Origin: Mesorhizobium norvegicum
Lineage (GTDB): Bacteria; Pseudomonadota; Alphaproteobacteria; Rhizobiales; Rhizobiaceae
Direction of reading: 5' to 3'
DNA: 64,000 nt
Assembly: GCF_004919685.1 (NCBI RefSeq)
Contig: NZ_SMYZ01000021.1
Span: 7,203 to 71,202, forward strand
Part shown: positions 16,753 to 25,083 of the stretch, one piece after another
Position numbering within the stretch: the stretch's first letter is position 1
Layout of the letters: each line of letters opens with the position of its first letter
The notes under the pieces: generated by a model
What the model was told of the DNA's origin: nothing
The model's input: only the letters and a program-made list of their open reading frames with translations
Databases searched by the model: none
Translations under genes and position numbers: made by a program

Positions 16753-17202
16753 TCAGGTTGCCTGCAGCAGGGCCTCGATCTCTGGTATGGCGCGGTTGGT
16801 CAGTGTCTTGGGAATTTCGGCGGTCACCCTGTCCTCGACTTCCTTGTGCAGCTTCTTGCGCATTGCCCCAAGCAGCATCGGCGGTGCGACAAGCACGATC
16901 TCCTTGAACTCGCCGCTATGGGCGAGCTTGTAGAGCCGGGCGGCGATCTCATCGGCGAAACGCTCCTTGCCGATGCGGTGCCAGTCCGTGTCCTCGACCG
17001 CGCTGCGGTGCACGGAGGGACCATCATTGTATCGGCCCGGGCTGTCACTGCCTTGCTCACGGGTGGGCGGGTTGTCCTGCTGCATTTCCTGCACCACCTC
17101 GAGATTCGGATATTTGTTGTCACCGGCGTTCCTGAGGAAAAGCGCCTTCTCGCCATCGGCCACCATGACCCAGATGCCGTGCTTCAGATTGATTGTGCTC
17201 AT
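16753..17202 (-). CDS. Host attachment family protein (Host_attach/AtsE type)
   Basis: 149 residues, soluble. The start KHGIWVMVADGEKALFLRNA (about 7-26) gives the first strand-turn of the fold, HRSAVEDTDWHRIGKERFAD (about 65-84) the conserved centre, and EIVLVAPPMLLGAMRKKL (about 101-118) the diagnostic APPxxLGxLR region of the Host_attach domain, which resembles eRF1-type baeRF domains. The family was named from an Agrobacterium plant-attachment locus, but its biochemical action is unclear. It is monocistronic and divergent from the cys operon. Confidence 0.85.
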   Translation of the reverse strand: MSTINLKHGIWVMVADGEKALFLRNAGDNKYPNLEVVQEMQQDNPPTREQGSDSPGRYNDGPSVHRSAVEDTDWHRIGKERFADEIAARLYKLAHSGEFKEIVLVAPPMLLGAMRKKLHKEVEDRVTAEIPKTLTNRAIPEIEALLQAT

Positions 17203-17368
17203 GATGACAGGTTCCTTCTAGGGCCGCGCGGGCATCTTGTGACATGCCGCGGCCGGGTTTCGATCCGACGTGATGGGCTGTTTGGGGAACGCGCCCCGAA
17301 CCGGTAATGTTCCAACCAGACCCTCGCGGGTATCGGTCATTCGGGTCATCCAATGCCTGCGGCTTTAA

Positions 17369-17385
17369 TCTACTAAATTGGTAGA
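17369..17385. promoter_or_regulatory. Palindromic operator candidate upstream of the sulfate assimilation operon
   Basis: tctactaaattggtaga is a 17-bp dyad with one mismatched pair, set in a local AT-rich patch (about 17365-17400) 236 bp before cysG and 167 bp from the divergent attachment-family gene. Its CTAC/GTAG ends with an A/T core resemble sites bound by Rrf2-family dimers such as CymR- or IscR-type regulators of cysteine and Fe-S metabolism; that match is inferred. The rest of the 17203-17620 gap holds an 8-bp hairpin (cgggatgc 17505-17512 with gcatcccg 17529-17536) and no gene. Confidence 0.45.
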
Positions 17386-17620
17386 ATTTAGAAAAAACTG
17401 TTTTGCGGCATTTGTCGTCGGGCGCTAAAAGACCTACAAATCAAGGCCTGCGACAGCGGCTTGAATCCGCTCCATCCGCCAACGAGGAATATTTTTCTCT
17501 TGGCCGGGATGCTTTCAGAAAAGCGATTGCATCCCGACAGGCGATGCGCGAGTGCGTTCCTTCTGGTTTCTCACGCCCGCGCGTAGAACTGCAAGCCTGT
17601 TCAGGATTCCGCTCGCGCCC

Positions 17621-19072
17621 ATGTCGCACACTGCTCCCAAACTCAATGCCTTTCCTGTCTTCATGCGGGTCGAGGGGCAGACCGTGGCCATCGTCGGCGG
17701 CGGCGAAGAGGCGCTGGCCAAGGCGCGGCTGATCGGACAGTCGAGCGCGGTCCTGCGCATCATTGCGGAACACGCCGAGCCCGACCTGCTCGCCTTCATC
17801 GCCCAGACCGGCACGAACCATCTTGCCGCCGCCTACGACGCGTCGCAGCTCGAAGGCGCGGTCATGGTGTTTGCCGCCAGCGGCGACGAGGAACTCGATC
17901 GCCGTGTGGTCACGGATGCGCGCCGCTTAAGCATTCCGGTCAATGCCGTCGACCGGCCAGAGCTTTGCGATTTCTTCACCCCGGCGCTGGTCAACCGCGC
18001 GCCGGTCGCCATAGCCATCGGCACGGAAGGTGCAGGCCCGGTGCTTGCCCAGATGCTGCGCGGCCGCATCGACCGCATGCTGTCGCCGTCGCTCGGGCCG
18101 CTGGCAATTCTTGCCGCTTCGTTTCGCGGGGCTGCCGAGAAGCTGCTGCCGAGAGGCAATGCCCGCCGCCGCTTCTGGAATGATTTCTTCGCTGGCGCTC
18201 CTGCCCGCGCGGCTGAAGCCGGCCAGCTTTCGCAGGCGCATGACGCCGCCGTCGATCTTCTGCTGTCGAACACGCCTGCTTGCGGCCACATCGCCCTGGT
18301 CGGCGCCGGTCCAGGCGCCGAGGATCTTTTGACCTTGCGTGCCCATCGTTTGCTGATGGAAGCCGATGTCATCGTCCATGATGCGCTGGTGCCGGAGGCG
18401 GTCGTTGCCATGGGTCGCCGTGATGCCGAGCGCCTGCCGGTCGGAAAACGCAAGGGCTGCCACAGCAAGAGCCAGGCTGAAATCAATGCGCTGCTGGTCG
18501 AGCTTGGCCGTGAAGGCAAGCGCGTCGTGCGGCTGAAGTCGGGCGATCCGCTGGTGTTCGGCCGGGCCGGCGAAGAGATGGCGGCACTGCGTGATGCCGG
18601 CATCGCCTATGAGGTGGTTCCGGGCGTCACCGCGGCCTTTGCCGCCGCCGCCGATTTTGAACTGCCGCTGACCTTGCGCGGTGTTTCCTCGTCGATGGTG
18701 TTCACCACCGGCCATGACCTCAAGGGCAATTCGCTGCCCGACTGGGCCAAGCTCGCCATTTCCGGCGCCACGGTCGCCGTCTATATGGGCCGCTCGGTCG
18801 CGGCCGAGGTTGCCGGCCGGCTGATCGAGGCCGGGCTGTCGCCGGATACGGCGGTGGCCGTGGTCGAGAATGCCAGCCTCGCCAACCGTCGCCGCTTCCA
18901 CGGCACGCTTGCCGACCTGCCGTCGCTGGAAGCGCGGGCCGATCTTTCCGGCCCGGTCATGACCATCATCGGCGATGCGGTCGCCGGCGCCAATTTTGAA
19001 CGGTCCGAGCCGCTCGCGGCACACAGGCATGAAGGCGCGTCCAGTTCGGTCGCCGAAGGAGTTCAGCAATGA
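17621..19072 (+). CDS. cysG: Siroheme synthase CysG (multifunctional)
   Basis: Makes siroheme, the prosthetic group of sulfite reductase, from uroporphyrinogen III. The 483-residue protein fuses an N-terminal precorrin-2 dehydrogenase/ferrochelatase (VAIVGGGEEALAKARLI at about 22-38, NAVDRPELCDFFTPA at about 108-122) to a C-terminal SAM uroporphyrinogen-III methyltransferase (HIALVGAGPGAEDLLTLRA at about 223-241, VVRLKSGDPLVFGRAGEE, YEVVPGVTAAFAAAA). The start is the ATG before SHTAPKLNAF; the 23-residue upstream extension is unlikely. It heads a five-gene operon; its stop overlaps the next start (ATGA), indicating translational coupling. Confidence 0.95.
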   Translation: MSHTAPKLNAFPVFMRVEGQTVAIVGGGEEALAKARLIGQSSAVLRIIAEHAEPDLLAFIAQTGTNHLAAAYDASQLEGAVMVFAASGDEELDRRVVTDARRLSIPVNAVDRPELCDFFTPALVNRAPVAIAIGTEGAGPVLAQMLRGRIDRMLSPSLGPLAILAASFRGAAEKLLPRGNARRRFWNDFFAGAPARAAEAGQLSQAHDAAVDLLLSNTPACGHIALVGAGPGAEDLLTLRAHRLLMEADVIVHDALVPEAVVAMGRRDAERLPVGKRKGCHSKSQAEINALLVELGREGKRVVRLKSGDPLVFGRAGEEMAALRDAGIAYEVVPGVTAAFAAAADFELPLTLRGVSSSMVFTTGHDLKGNSLPDWAKLAISGATVAVYMGRSVAAEVAGRLIEAGLSPDTAVAVVENASLANRRRFHGTLADLPSLEARADLSGPVMTIIGDAVAGANFERSEPLAAHRHEGASSSVAEGVQQ

Positions 19073-19374
19073 AGATACTGACCGCCAACCGCCTCACCGA
19101 CGGCATTGCCGTCTGGTACGCCGATGGGGGCTGGGCCGAGACGGTCGACCATGCCGACCTTGCCCATGACAAGGCGGCCGAGGATCGGCTCGAGGCAATC
19201 GGCGCCAAGGCGTATGCGGCCAACGAAGTGGTCGACGTGAATTTGATCGATGCGGACGTCGTCAACGGCGTCGTCGAGCCGGTGCGGTTGCGCGAGAAGA
19301 TCCGCGCTGCCGGCCCGACCATCCGCAGCGATCTCGGCAAGCAGGCTGCCAAGCAGGCAACTTGGGCAGCATAA
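19069..19374 (+). CDS. DUF2849 domain-containing protein
   Basis: 101 residues, soluble, acidic N-terminal half (MKILTANRLTDGIAVWYADG) and a basic-Ala C-terminus. It overlaps cysG by four bases and ends 43 bp before cysI. Members of this family sit almost always between cysG and cysI in alphaproteobacteria, so a helper role in sulfite reductase assembly or electron delivery is plausible. No catalytic residues or cysteines are present, which argues against direct redox or metal chemistry. Confidence 0.88.
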   Translation: MKILTANRLTDGIAVWYADGGWAETVDHADLAHDKAAEDRLEAIGAKAYAANEVVDVNLIDADVVNGVVEPVRLREKIRAAGPTIRSDLGKQAAKQATWAA

Positions 19375-19417
19375 CCAAGACACCAGGCATGGGCGGACGC
19401 GCCCTGAAAGACGAAGC

Positions 19418-21088
19418 ATGTACCGTTACGATGAGTTCGACCACGATTTTGTCCAGGCCCGCGTCGCCGAGTTCAGCGACCAGGTCCAGCGCCGGCTGGC
19501 CGGCGAGATCACCGAGGACCAGTTCCGGCCGCTCAGGCTGATGAACGGCGTTTATCTTCAGCTGCACGCCTACATGCTGCGCATCGCGGTGCCCTATGGC
19601 ACGCTGAACGGCAAGCAGTTGCGTATGCTCGGCCACATCGCCCGCAAATACGACAAGGGCTACGGCCATTTCACCACGCGCCAGAACATCCAGTTCAACT
19701 GGCCGGCGCTGTCGGACATTCCGGCGATCCTGGCCGATCTGGCAAGCGTCGAGATGCACGCCATCCAGACCAGCGGCAATTGCATCCGCAATGTCACCGC
19801 CGACCATTTCGCCGGTGCCGCAGCCGATGAGGTCGCCGATCCGCGGCCCTATGCGGAAATCCTGCGCCAGTGGTCGTCGGTGCATCCGGAATTCTCGTTC
19901 CTGCCGCGCAAGTTCAAGATCGCGGTGACGGGTGCCGAGCGCGACCGCGCCGCCATCCAGACGCATGACATCGGCCTGCATCTGAAGAAGAACGCTGCCG
20001 GCGAACTGGGTTTCGCCGTCTATATCGGCGGCGGCCAGGGCCGCACGCCGATGGTGGCCCGCAAGATCCGCGACTTCCTGCCGGAAGCCGACCTCTTGTC
20101 CTACTGCACGGCGATCCTGCGCGTTTACAACCTCTATGGCCGCCGCGACAACAAGTACAAGGCGCGCATCAAGATCCTCGTGCACGAGACCGGCGTCGAG
20201 GAAATCACCCGCCAGGTCGAGGCCGAGTGGCAGGAGTTGAAGAACGCCGAGCTGAAGCTGCCGGAAGCCGATATCCGCGCCATCGAGGCCTATTTCGCGC
20301 CGCCGGCGCTCACCGAGCGGCCGGAAGGCGACCAGGCGGTCAAGCTGGCGCGTCTGGATTCCAAAGGGTTCTCGGAGTGGCTCGACCAGAACGTCGTGAC
20401 GCACCGCCATCCCGACTACGCGGCGGTGACGATCTCGCTCAAGGGCATCGGCGAGGTGCCGGGCGACGCCTCGGACAGCCAGATGGAAGCGGTCGCCGAC
20501 ATCGCCGAGACATATGCCTTTGACGAGCTGCGCGTCAGCCATGAGCAGAACTTGATCCTGCCGCATGTGGCGCGCGCTGACCTCAAGGCGGTCTATGATG
20601 CGCTGGTCGGCATCGGCCTGGCGACGGCCAATTCCAATTTGATATCGGACATCATCGCTTGCCCGGGCCTCGATTATTGCGCGCTGGCGACGGCGCGCTC
20701 GATTCCGATCGCGCAGGAAATCTCGCGCCGCTTCGCCTCGCTGGAACGGCAGCGCGAGATCGGCGAACTGAAGCTGAAGATCTCCGGCTGCATCAACGCC
20801 TGCGGCCATCACCATGTCGGCCATATCGGCATCCTCGGCGTCGAGAAGAAGGGCTCCGAGCTCTATCAGGTGACACTGGGCGGCTCGGCCGACGAGAACA
20901 CCTCGGTCGGCGAGATTATCGGCCGCGGCTTCTCCTCGGAAGAGATCACCGACGCCATCGAGCAGATCGTCGAGACCTATCTCGGCCTTCGGCTCGACCC
21001 ACAAGAAAAATTCATCGACGCCTACCGCCGTGTCGGTCCCGCGCCGTTCAAGGAGGCGCTCTATGCTGGCGAAACCAAGGCCGCTTGA
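19418..21088 (+). CDS. cysI: Assimilatory nitrite/sulfite reductase hemoprotein
   Basis: Reduces sulfite to sulfide with six electrons, using a coupled [4Fe-4S]-siroheme centre. The 556-residue protein has the two ferredoxin-like repeats of the family. The N-terminal repeat contains YGHFTTRQNIQFNWP (about 83-97) and NCIRNVTADHFAG. The cluster ligands are CPGLDYC (about 414-420) and CINACGHHHVGHIG (about 459-472), giving CxxxxxC and CxxxC. No flavoprotein subunit (cysJ) is nearby, so electrons probably come from ferredoxin or a DUF-family partner. The start is the ATG before YRYDEFDHDFV. Its end overlaps cysH by 26 bp. Confidence 0.94.
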   Translation: MYRYDEFDHDFVQARVAEFSDQVQRRLAGEITEDQFRPLRLMNGVYLQLHAYMLRIAVPYGTLNGKQLRMLGHIARKYDKGYGHFTTRQNIQFNWPALSDIPAILADLASVEMHAIQTSGNCIRNVTADHFAGAAADEVADPRPYAEILRQWSSVHPEFSFLPRKFKIAVTGAERDRAAIQTHDIGLHLKKNAAGELGFAVYIGGGQGRTPMVARKIRDFLPEADLLSYCTAILRVYNLYGRRDNKYKARIKILVHETGVEEITRQVEAEWQELKNAELKLPEADIRAIEAYFAPPALTERPEGDQAVKLARLDSKGFSEWLDQNVVTHRHPDYAAVTISLKGIGEVPGDASDSQMEAVADIAETYAFDELRVSHEQNLILPHVARADLKAVYDALVGIGLATANSNLISDIIACPGLDYCALATARSIPIAQEISRRFASLERQREIGELKLKISGCINACGHHHVGHIGILGVEKKGSELYQVTLGGSADENTSVGEIIGRGFSSEEITDAIEQIVETYLGLRLDPQEKFIDAYRRVGPAPFKEALYAGETKAA

Positions 21089-21827
21089 CCGTATTGCCGA
21101 TGTCGATGACGGCATCGCCGCCAAGGCGGCGGGACTCGATGCGCTTTACGGTCATCTGAAGCCGCTCGAGATCATCGAACGCTCGGCCCGCGAACTGTTC
21201 CTCGACGAGATCGCTGCGGTGTCGTCGTTCGGCGCGGACTCGGCTGTGCTGCTGCACATGATCGCCAAGATCGACCGGACGCTGCCGGTCATCTTCCTCG
21301 ACACCGGCAAGCATTTCGAGGAGACGCTCGGCTATCGCGACGCGCTTGCCGCCGATTTCGGGCTGACCAATATAAGGGTGATCAAGCCAGAGGAAGCGGC
21401 GCTCGAACGGATCGATCCGACGGGCAATCTGCACCAGAGCAACACCGACGCCTGCTGCGACGTGCGCAAGGTTGAGCCGCTGGCGCGGGGCGTTGCCCCC
21501 TTCCGTGCCTGGTTCACCGGCCGCAAGCGCTTCCAGGCCTCGACCCGGGCGGCACTTCCGGTGTTCGAAGCGGTCGGCCCGCGCATCCGTATCAATCCGC
21601 TGGCGCACTGGACGACATCGGATCAGGCGGACTATATGCGCGCGCATGCGCTGCGCGAAAATCCGCTGGTCGCCTATGGCTATCTGTCGATCGGCTGCTT
21701 CCCGTGCACGCAGCCCGTGCAGCCGGGCGAGGACGCGCGCAGCGGCCGCTGGGCCGGTCATGCCAAGACCGAGTGCGGCATTCACCTGTCGGGGCTGGAG
21801 AAGTCGCTGACCGACGCATCCCTTTAG
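21063..21827 (+). CDS. cysH: Adenylylsulfate (APS) reductase CysH
   Basis: Reduces activated sulfate to sulfite with thioredoxin. 254 residues: nucleotide-binding region VSSFGADSAVLLHMI (about 53-67), DTGKHFEETL (about 80-89) and the C-terminal catalytic KTECGIHL (about 237-244). Two cysteine pairs, ACCDVRK (about 129-135) and GCFPCT (about 215-220), are the four [4Fe-4S] ligands that mark the APS-using rather than PAPS-using form. A ribosome site (aaggaggcg) lies inside the cysI end, so the ATG at 21063 is preferred over the in-frame start at 21030. Translation is likely coupled to cysI. Confidence 0.92.
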   Translation: MLAKPRPLDRIADVDDGIAAKAAGLDALYGHLKPLEIIERSARELFLDEIAAVSSFGADSAVLLHMIAKIDRTLPVIFLDTGKHFEETLGYRDALAADFGLTNIRVIKPEEAALERIDPTGNLHQSNTDACCDVRKVEPLARGVAPFRAWFTGRKRFQASTRAALPVFEAVGPRIRINPLAHWTTSDQADYMRAHALRENPLVAYGYLSIGCFPCTQPVQPGEDARSGRWAGHAKTECGIHLSGLEKSLTDASL

Positions 21828-21860
21828 GGTATGTAGATATTCAGCCGGCCTGCAAACGGC

Positions 21861-21922
21861 AGCTTCCTGCGCTTCCGGTGCTCACGTACTTCAAGTACGC
21901 TACGCTCCGGTTCTCGGAAGCC
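21861..21922. repeat. REP-like palindrome inside the cys operon
   Basis: A long imperfect palindrome centred on gtacttcaagtac (about 21886-21898), with outer arms gcttcc and ggaagc, lies between cysH and the DUF934 gene. The same kind of unit is common in rhizobial intergenic DNA. Sitting within the operon it could stabilise the upstream mRNA or attenuate the last gene. Confidence 0.6.
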
Positions 21923-21992
21923 ACCATTTTCGGCGCGGCCTGACCTGAATCTCAACACACAATGAGCTTCTTTGAGTTTTTAGGAATTTTTG

Positions 21993-22526
21993 ATGACTGA
22001 ACCGACGATACCGGAGACCCGCCTCTGGACCCCGACAGGTTTTCGCGAGGACGATTGGGCCTATGCCGAAAACGCGGATGCGCTTTCCGGCAATGGCCGC
22101 TTCATCCTGCCGCTGCAGGCGTTTCTCGATCTCGAGCCGGAGGTGCGCCGGTCAGCCAAGGAGCGGCTCGGCGTCGTGCTGCAGCCGGGCGATCAGCTCG
22201 AAAAGATCGCCGATCTGCTCGACCAGCTGCCTTTGGTGACGCTGGCCTTCCCGGCCTTCAACGATGGACGCTCCTTCTCCAAGGGTGAGTTGCTGCGCAG
22301 CCGCTACGATTTCGAAGGTGCGATGCGCGCCACCGGGCAGGTTCTGGTCGACCAATTGCCGCATATGCTGCGGCTTGGCTTCGATGAGTTCGAGATCTCG
22401 AATCCGGTGCTGTTGAAGCGGCTGGAGGAGGGCCGCACCGGCGGGTTGGGGCTCTACTACCAGCCAGCCGCCGTGCCGGAGCCCAAGGGCCCAAAATATT
22501 CCTGGCGCCGCCTTCGCAACAGCTGA
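21993..22526 (+). CDS. DUF934 domain-containing protein
   Basis: 177 residues, soluble. It shows the DUF934 features DRL-like spacing with GRFILPLQAFLDLEP, LGVVLQPGDQLEKIADLLDQ, VTLAFPAFNDGRSFSKGELL (about 80-99) and GFDEFEI near the C-terminus. It lies downstream of cysG-DUF2849-cysI-cysH, and this linkage is conserved in many proteobacteria, implying a role in sulfite reduction that has not been demonstrated biochemically. It is 165 bp after cysH with a repeat between, so it may also have its own promoter. Start: ATG at 21993; a TTG lies one codon upstream. Confidence 0.88.
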   Translation: MTEPTIPETRLWTPTGFREDDWAYAENADALSGNGRFILPLQAFLDLEPEVRRSAKERLGVVLQPGDQLEKIADLLDQLPLVTLAFPAFNDGRSFSKGELLRSRYDFEGAMRATGQVLVDQLPHMLRLGFDEFEISNPVLLKRLEEGRTGGLGLYYQPAAVPEPKGPKYSWRRLRNS

Positions 22527-22622
22527 CGCAACGGTAGTTCCGTACGCCTTTACATCAGCTGTGATCGGGCCTTCTCTTGGTCGTCCGGACGGAAACATCC
22601 GCCGGGTGAGAGGGAGGAGATC

Positions 22623-24227
22623 ATGGATTTCGACTATGTCATTGCCGGCGGCGGGTCCGCTGGCTGCACGCTTGCCGCGCGGCTCTCCGAAGATCCATCG
22701 AAAACGGTCTGCCTGATCGAAGCCGGCGGCGAGGGCAAAGATCTGCTCATCCGCGCCCCGGCAGGCGTCATCGCGCTGCTGCCGGGTCGGCCGAAGATCA
22801 ACAACTGGGCGTTCGAGACGGTGCCGCAGCAGGGGCTTGGCGGGCGCAAGGGTTACCAGCCGCGCGGCAAGGCGCTGGGTGGTTCCAGTGCGATCAATGC
22901 CATGCTCTACACACGCGGACACCACGGCGACTATGACGAATGGGCCGATCTCGGCTGCACCGGCTGGTCATGGGACGAGGTGCTGCCGTATTTCCAGCGG
23001 GCCGAAGGCAATGAGCGCGGCACCGATGCCCTGCATGGCGGCGACGGGCCGCTGCGGGTTGCCGAACAGCAAGAGCCACGTGCGCTCTCCCGGGCCTTTG
23101 TCGAGGCCTGCGGCGAAAACCAGATCCGTCGCAACGATGATTTCAATGGACCGGAGCAGGAAGGGGCGGGGCTTTATCAGGTCACGCAATTCTGGGGCGA
23201 ACGCCGCAATGGCGAGCGCTGCTCGGCGGCGGCCGCCTATCTGCATCCGGCCATGGACCGCCCAAACCTTACCGTCATCACCGGCGCGCATGCCACGGGC
23301 ATCGTCCTTGACGGCAAGCGGGCCACCGGCGTGCGCTACCGCGTGGGCAAGGGCGAAGCCGTTGCGAAAGCCAGGCGCGAGGTCATCGTCTGCGGTGGTG
23401 CCTTCGGCTCGCCGCAGCTCTTGTTGCTGTCCGGGATCGGGCCAGCTGTCGAGCTTGCAGCGCACGGAATTCCGGTCGTTCATGAGTTGCCCGGCGTCGG
23501 TAAGAACCTGCAGGATCATCTCGACTTCATCATGGGCTGGACATCAAGGGATGCCGACATGATGGGCATCGGCCTGCGCGGTCTGCCTGGCCTGCTGCGG
23601 CATCTGCGGCGCTGGCGCAAGGACGGCAGCGGCATGATCGCCACGCCCTACGCGGAGGGCGGCGCCTTCCTCAAGTCCGACCCGGCGATCGATCGGCCCG
23701 ATCTGCAATTGCATTTCTGCATCGCCATCGTCGATGACCATGGCCGCAAGCTGCATATGGGCTATGGCTTCTCATGCCATGTCTGCGTGCTGCGGCCGCA
23801 GTCGCGCGGCGAGGTCGGGCTGTCGACGCCGGACCCGCTGGCGCCACCGCGCATCGATCCGCGATTTCTGTCCGACGAACGCGACGCCGAGCTTTTGCTC
23901 AAGGGCGCCAGAATGATGCGCGCCATATTGGAGGCGCCGTCGCTGGCCAAATACCGCCATAAGGAAATCTACACCGCCGGCGTTTCGAGCGATGCCGAGC
24001 TGATGGCGCATATCCGGGCTCGTGCCGATACGATCTATCACCCGGTCGGCACCTGCAAGATGGGCATCGACGATATGGCCGTGGTCGACCCGCAGCTTCG
24101 CGTGCACGGCATGCAAGCCTTGCGTGTTGTCGACGCCTCGGTGATGCCGACGTTGATCGGTGGCAACACCAACGCGCCAACCATCATGATCGCCGAAAAG
24201 GCAGCTGATATGATCAAGGCTGCCTGA
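22623..24227 (+). CDS. GMC family oxidoreductase (choline dehydrogenase-like)
   Basis: An FAD-dependent alcohol oxidase/dehydrogenase, 534 residues. The N-terminal dinucleotide motif is DYVIAGGGSAGCTLAARLSE (about 4-23). The GMC signature 1 region is GRKGYQPRGKALGGSSAINAM (about 76-96), and signature 2 is GAFGSPQLLLLSGIGPA (about 260-276). The catalytic His lies in YHPVGTCKMG (about 473-482), with the second active residue in GGNTNAPTIMIAEKAADM. It resembles BetA, but no betaine genes adjoin, so the alcohol substrate is open. A gggaggaga ribosome site supports the start. Confidence 0.92.
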   Translation: MDFDYVIAGGGSAGCTLAARLSEDPSKTVCLIEAGGEGKDLLIRAPAGVIALLPGRPKINNWAFETVPQQGLGGRKGYQPRGKALGGSSAINAMLYTRGHHGDYDEWADLGCTGWSWDEVLPYFQRAEGNERGTDALHGGDGPLRVAEQQEPRALSRAFVEACGENQIRRNDDFNGPEQEGAGLYQVTQFWGERRNGERCSAAAAYLHPAMDRPNLTVITGAHATGIVLDGKRATGVRYRVGKGEAVAKARREVIVCGGAFGSPQLLLLSGIGPAVELAAHGIPVVHELPGVGKNLQDHLDFIMGWTSRDADMMGIGLRGLPGLLRHLRRWRKDGSGMIATPYAEGGAFLKSDPAIDRPDLQLHFCIAIVDDHGRKLHMGYGFSCHVCVLRPQSRGEVGLSTPDPLAPPRIDPRFLSDERDAELLLKGARMMRAILEAPSLAKYRHKEIYTAGVSSDAELMAHIRARADTIYHPVGTCKMGIDDMAVVDPQLRVHGMQALRVVDASVMPTLIGGNTNAPTIMIAEKAADMIKAA

Positions 24228-24420
24228 TTGGAATTCTGGTCGAACCAGTGGGGCTGGTTTTGCCTGTTGTGGAATACTCTGTGAGGATGCTGGTGCCAAT
24301 CGACATCAACTGGTCTTACCAATTGTGCGATTTGCGCTTTCCCTTTCGCCATCCTGCCCTTAGGATAGGTCCATTATTTCGCGATCCGAAATAAATATGG
24401 CCACAAGGGAGGAACCGGAA

Positions 24421-25041
24421 ATGGCTGGCAAGAAGATACTGATGCTCGTTGGCGAGTTCAGCGAGGAATATGAGATTTTCGTCTTTGAGCAGGCGATGCA
24501 TGCGGTTGGCCACACCGTGCATGTCGTCTGCCCGGACAAGAAGGCGGGCGATATATTGAAAACGTCGCTGCACGACTTCGAAGGCCACCAGACCTACACG
24601 GAAAAACTTGGCCACGACTACATCCTCAACAAGACGTTTTCCGAGGTGGACCCAGCCGGATACGACGCCGTCTATGCGGCGGGCGGGCGCGGGCCGGAAT
24701 ACATCCGCATCGACAAGCGGGTACAGGCGCTGGTGCGGCATTTCCACGAGGCCGGCAAGCCGATCTTCACCATCTGCCATGGCGTGCAGATACTGATCGC
24801 TGTCGACGGCGTGGTGCGGGGCCGGGAAGTCGCCGCACTCCATTACTGCGAGCCGGAGGTCACGCTCGCCGGCGGCATCTATATCGACGTTGCGCCGACC
24901 GGCGCCCATGTCGACGGCAATCTCGTTTCAGCCAAGGGCTGGCCGGGCCTGTCCAACTTCATCCGCGAATGCCTGAAGGTGCTGGGCACCGAGATCCGCC
25001 ATGGCGAGATCCTGATGCGTGACGAGCGCCAGGCGGCCTGA
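24421..25041 (+). CDS. DJ-1/PfpI family protein
   Basis: 206 residues with the glutamine-amidotransferase-like fold of the DJ-1/PfpI superfamily. The nucleophile is the Cys in FTICHGVQIL (about 115-124), followed by a His as in PfpI; the partnering Glu is in VGEFSEEYEIF (about 10-20). YAAGGRGPEYIRIDKRVQAL gives the strand-loop before the elbow. Members act as glyoxalase III, deglycase-like or chaperone proteins, or proteases; which applies here is not clear. The gggagg site 10 bases upstream favours this ATG over the one at 24397. Nearest neighbours are redox enzymes. Confidence 0.88.
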   Translation: MAGKKILMLVGEFSEEYEIFVFEQAMHAVGHTVHVVCPDKKAGDILKTSLHDFEGHQTYTEKLGHDYILNKTFSEVDPAGYDAVYAAGGRGPEYIRIDKRVQALVRHFHEAGKPIFTICHGVQILIAVDGVVRGREVAALHYCEPEVTLAGGIYIDVAPTGAHVDGNLVSAKGWPGLSNFIRECLKVLGTEIRHGEILMRDERQAA

Positions 25042-25055
25042 TCCAGGATTTTGGG

Positions 25056-25083
25056 CCGCCGTGCCAATGGCGCGGCGGTCTTG
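25056..25083. terminator. Bidirectional terminator-like hairpin
   Basis: ccgccgtgcc (25056-25065), loop aat, and ggcgcggcgg (25069-25078) form a 10-bp stem with one G-T pair between two convergent genes. The following tcttgct has a weak T run on the plus strand, so efficiency is uncertain. Confidence 0.5.

Noticed and set aside
19262-21124. A 620-residue minus-strand frame opposite cysI
   Set aside because: Antisense shadow of cysI; contains no conserved motif and no start site.
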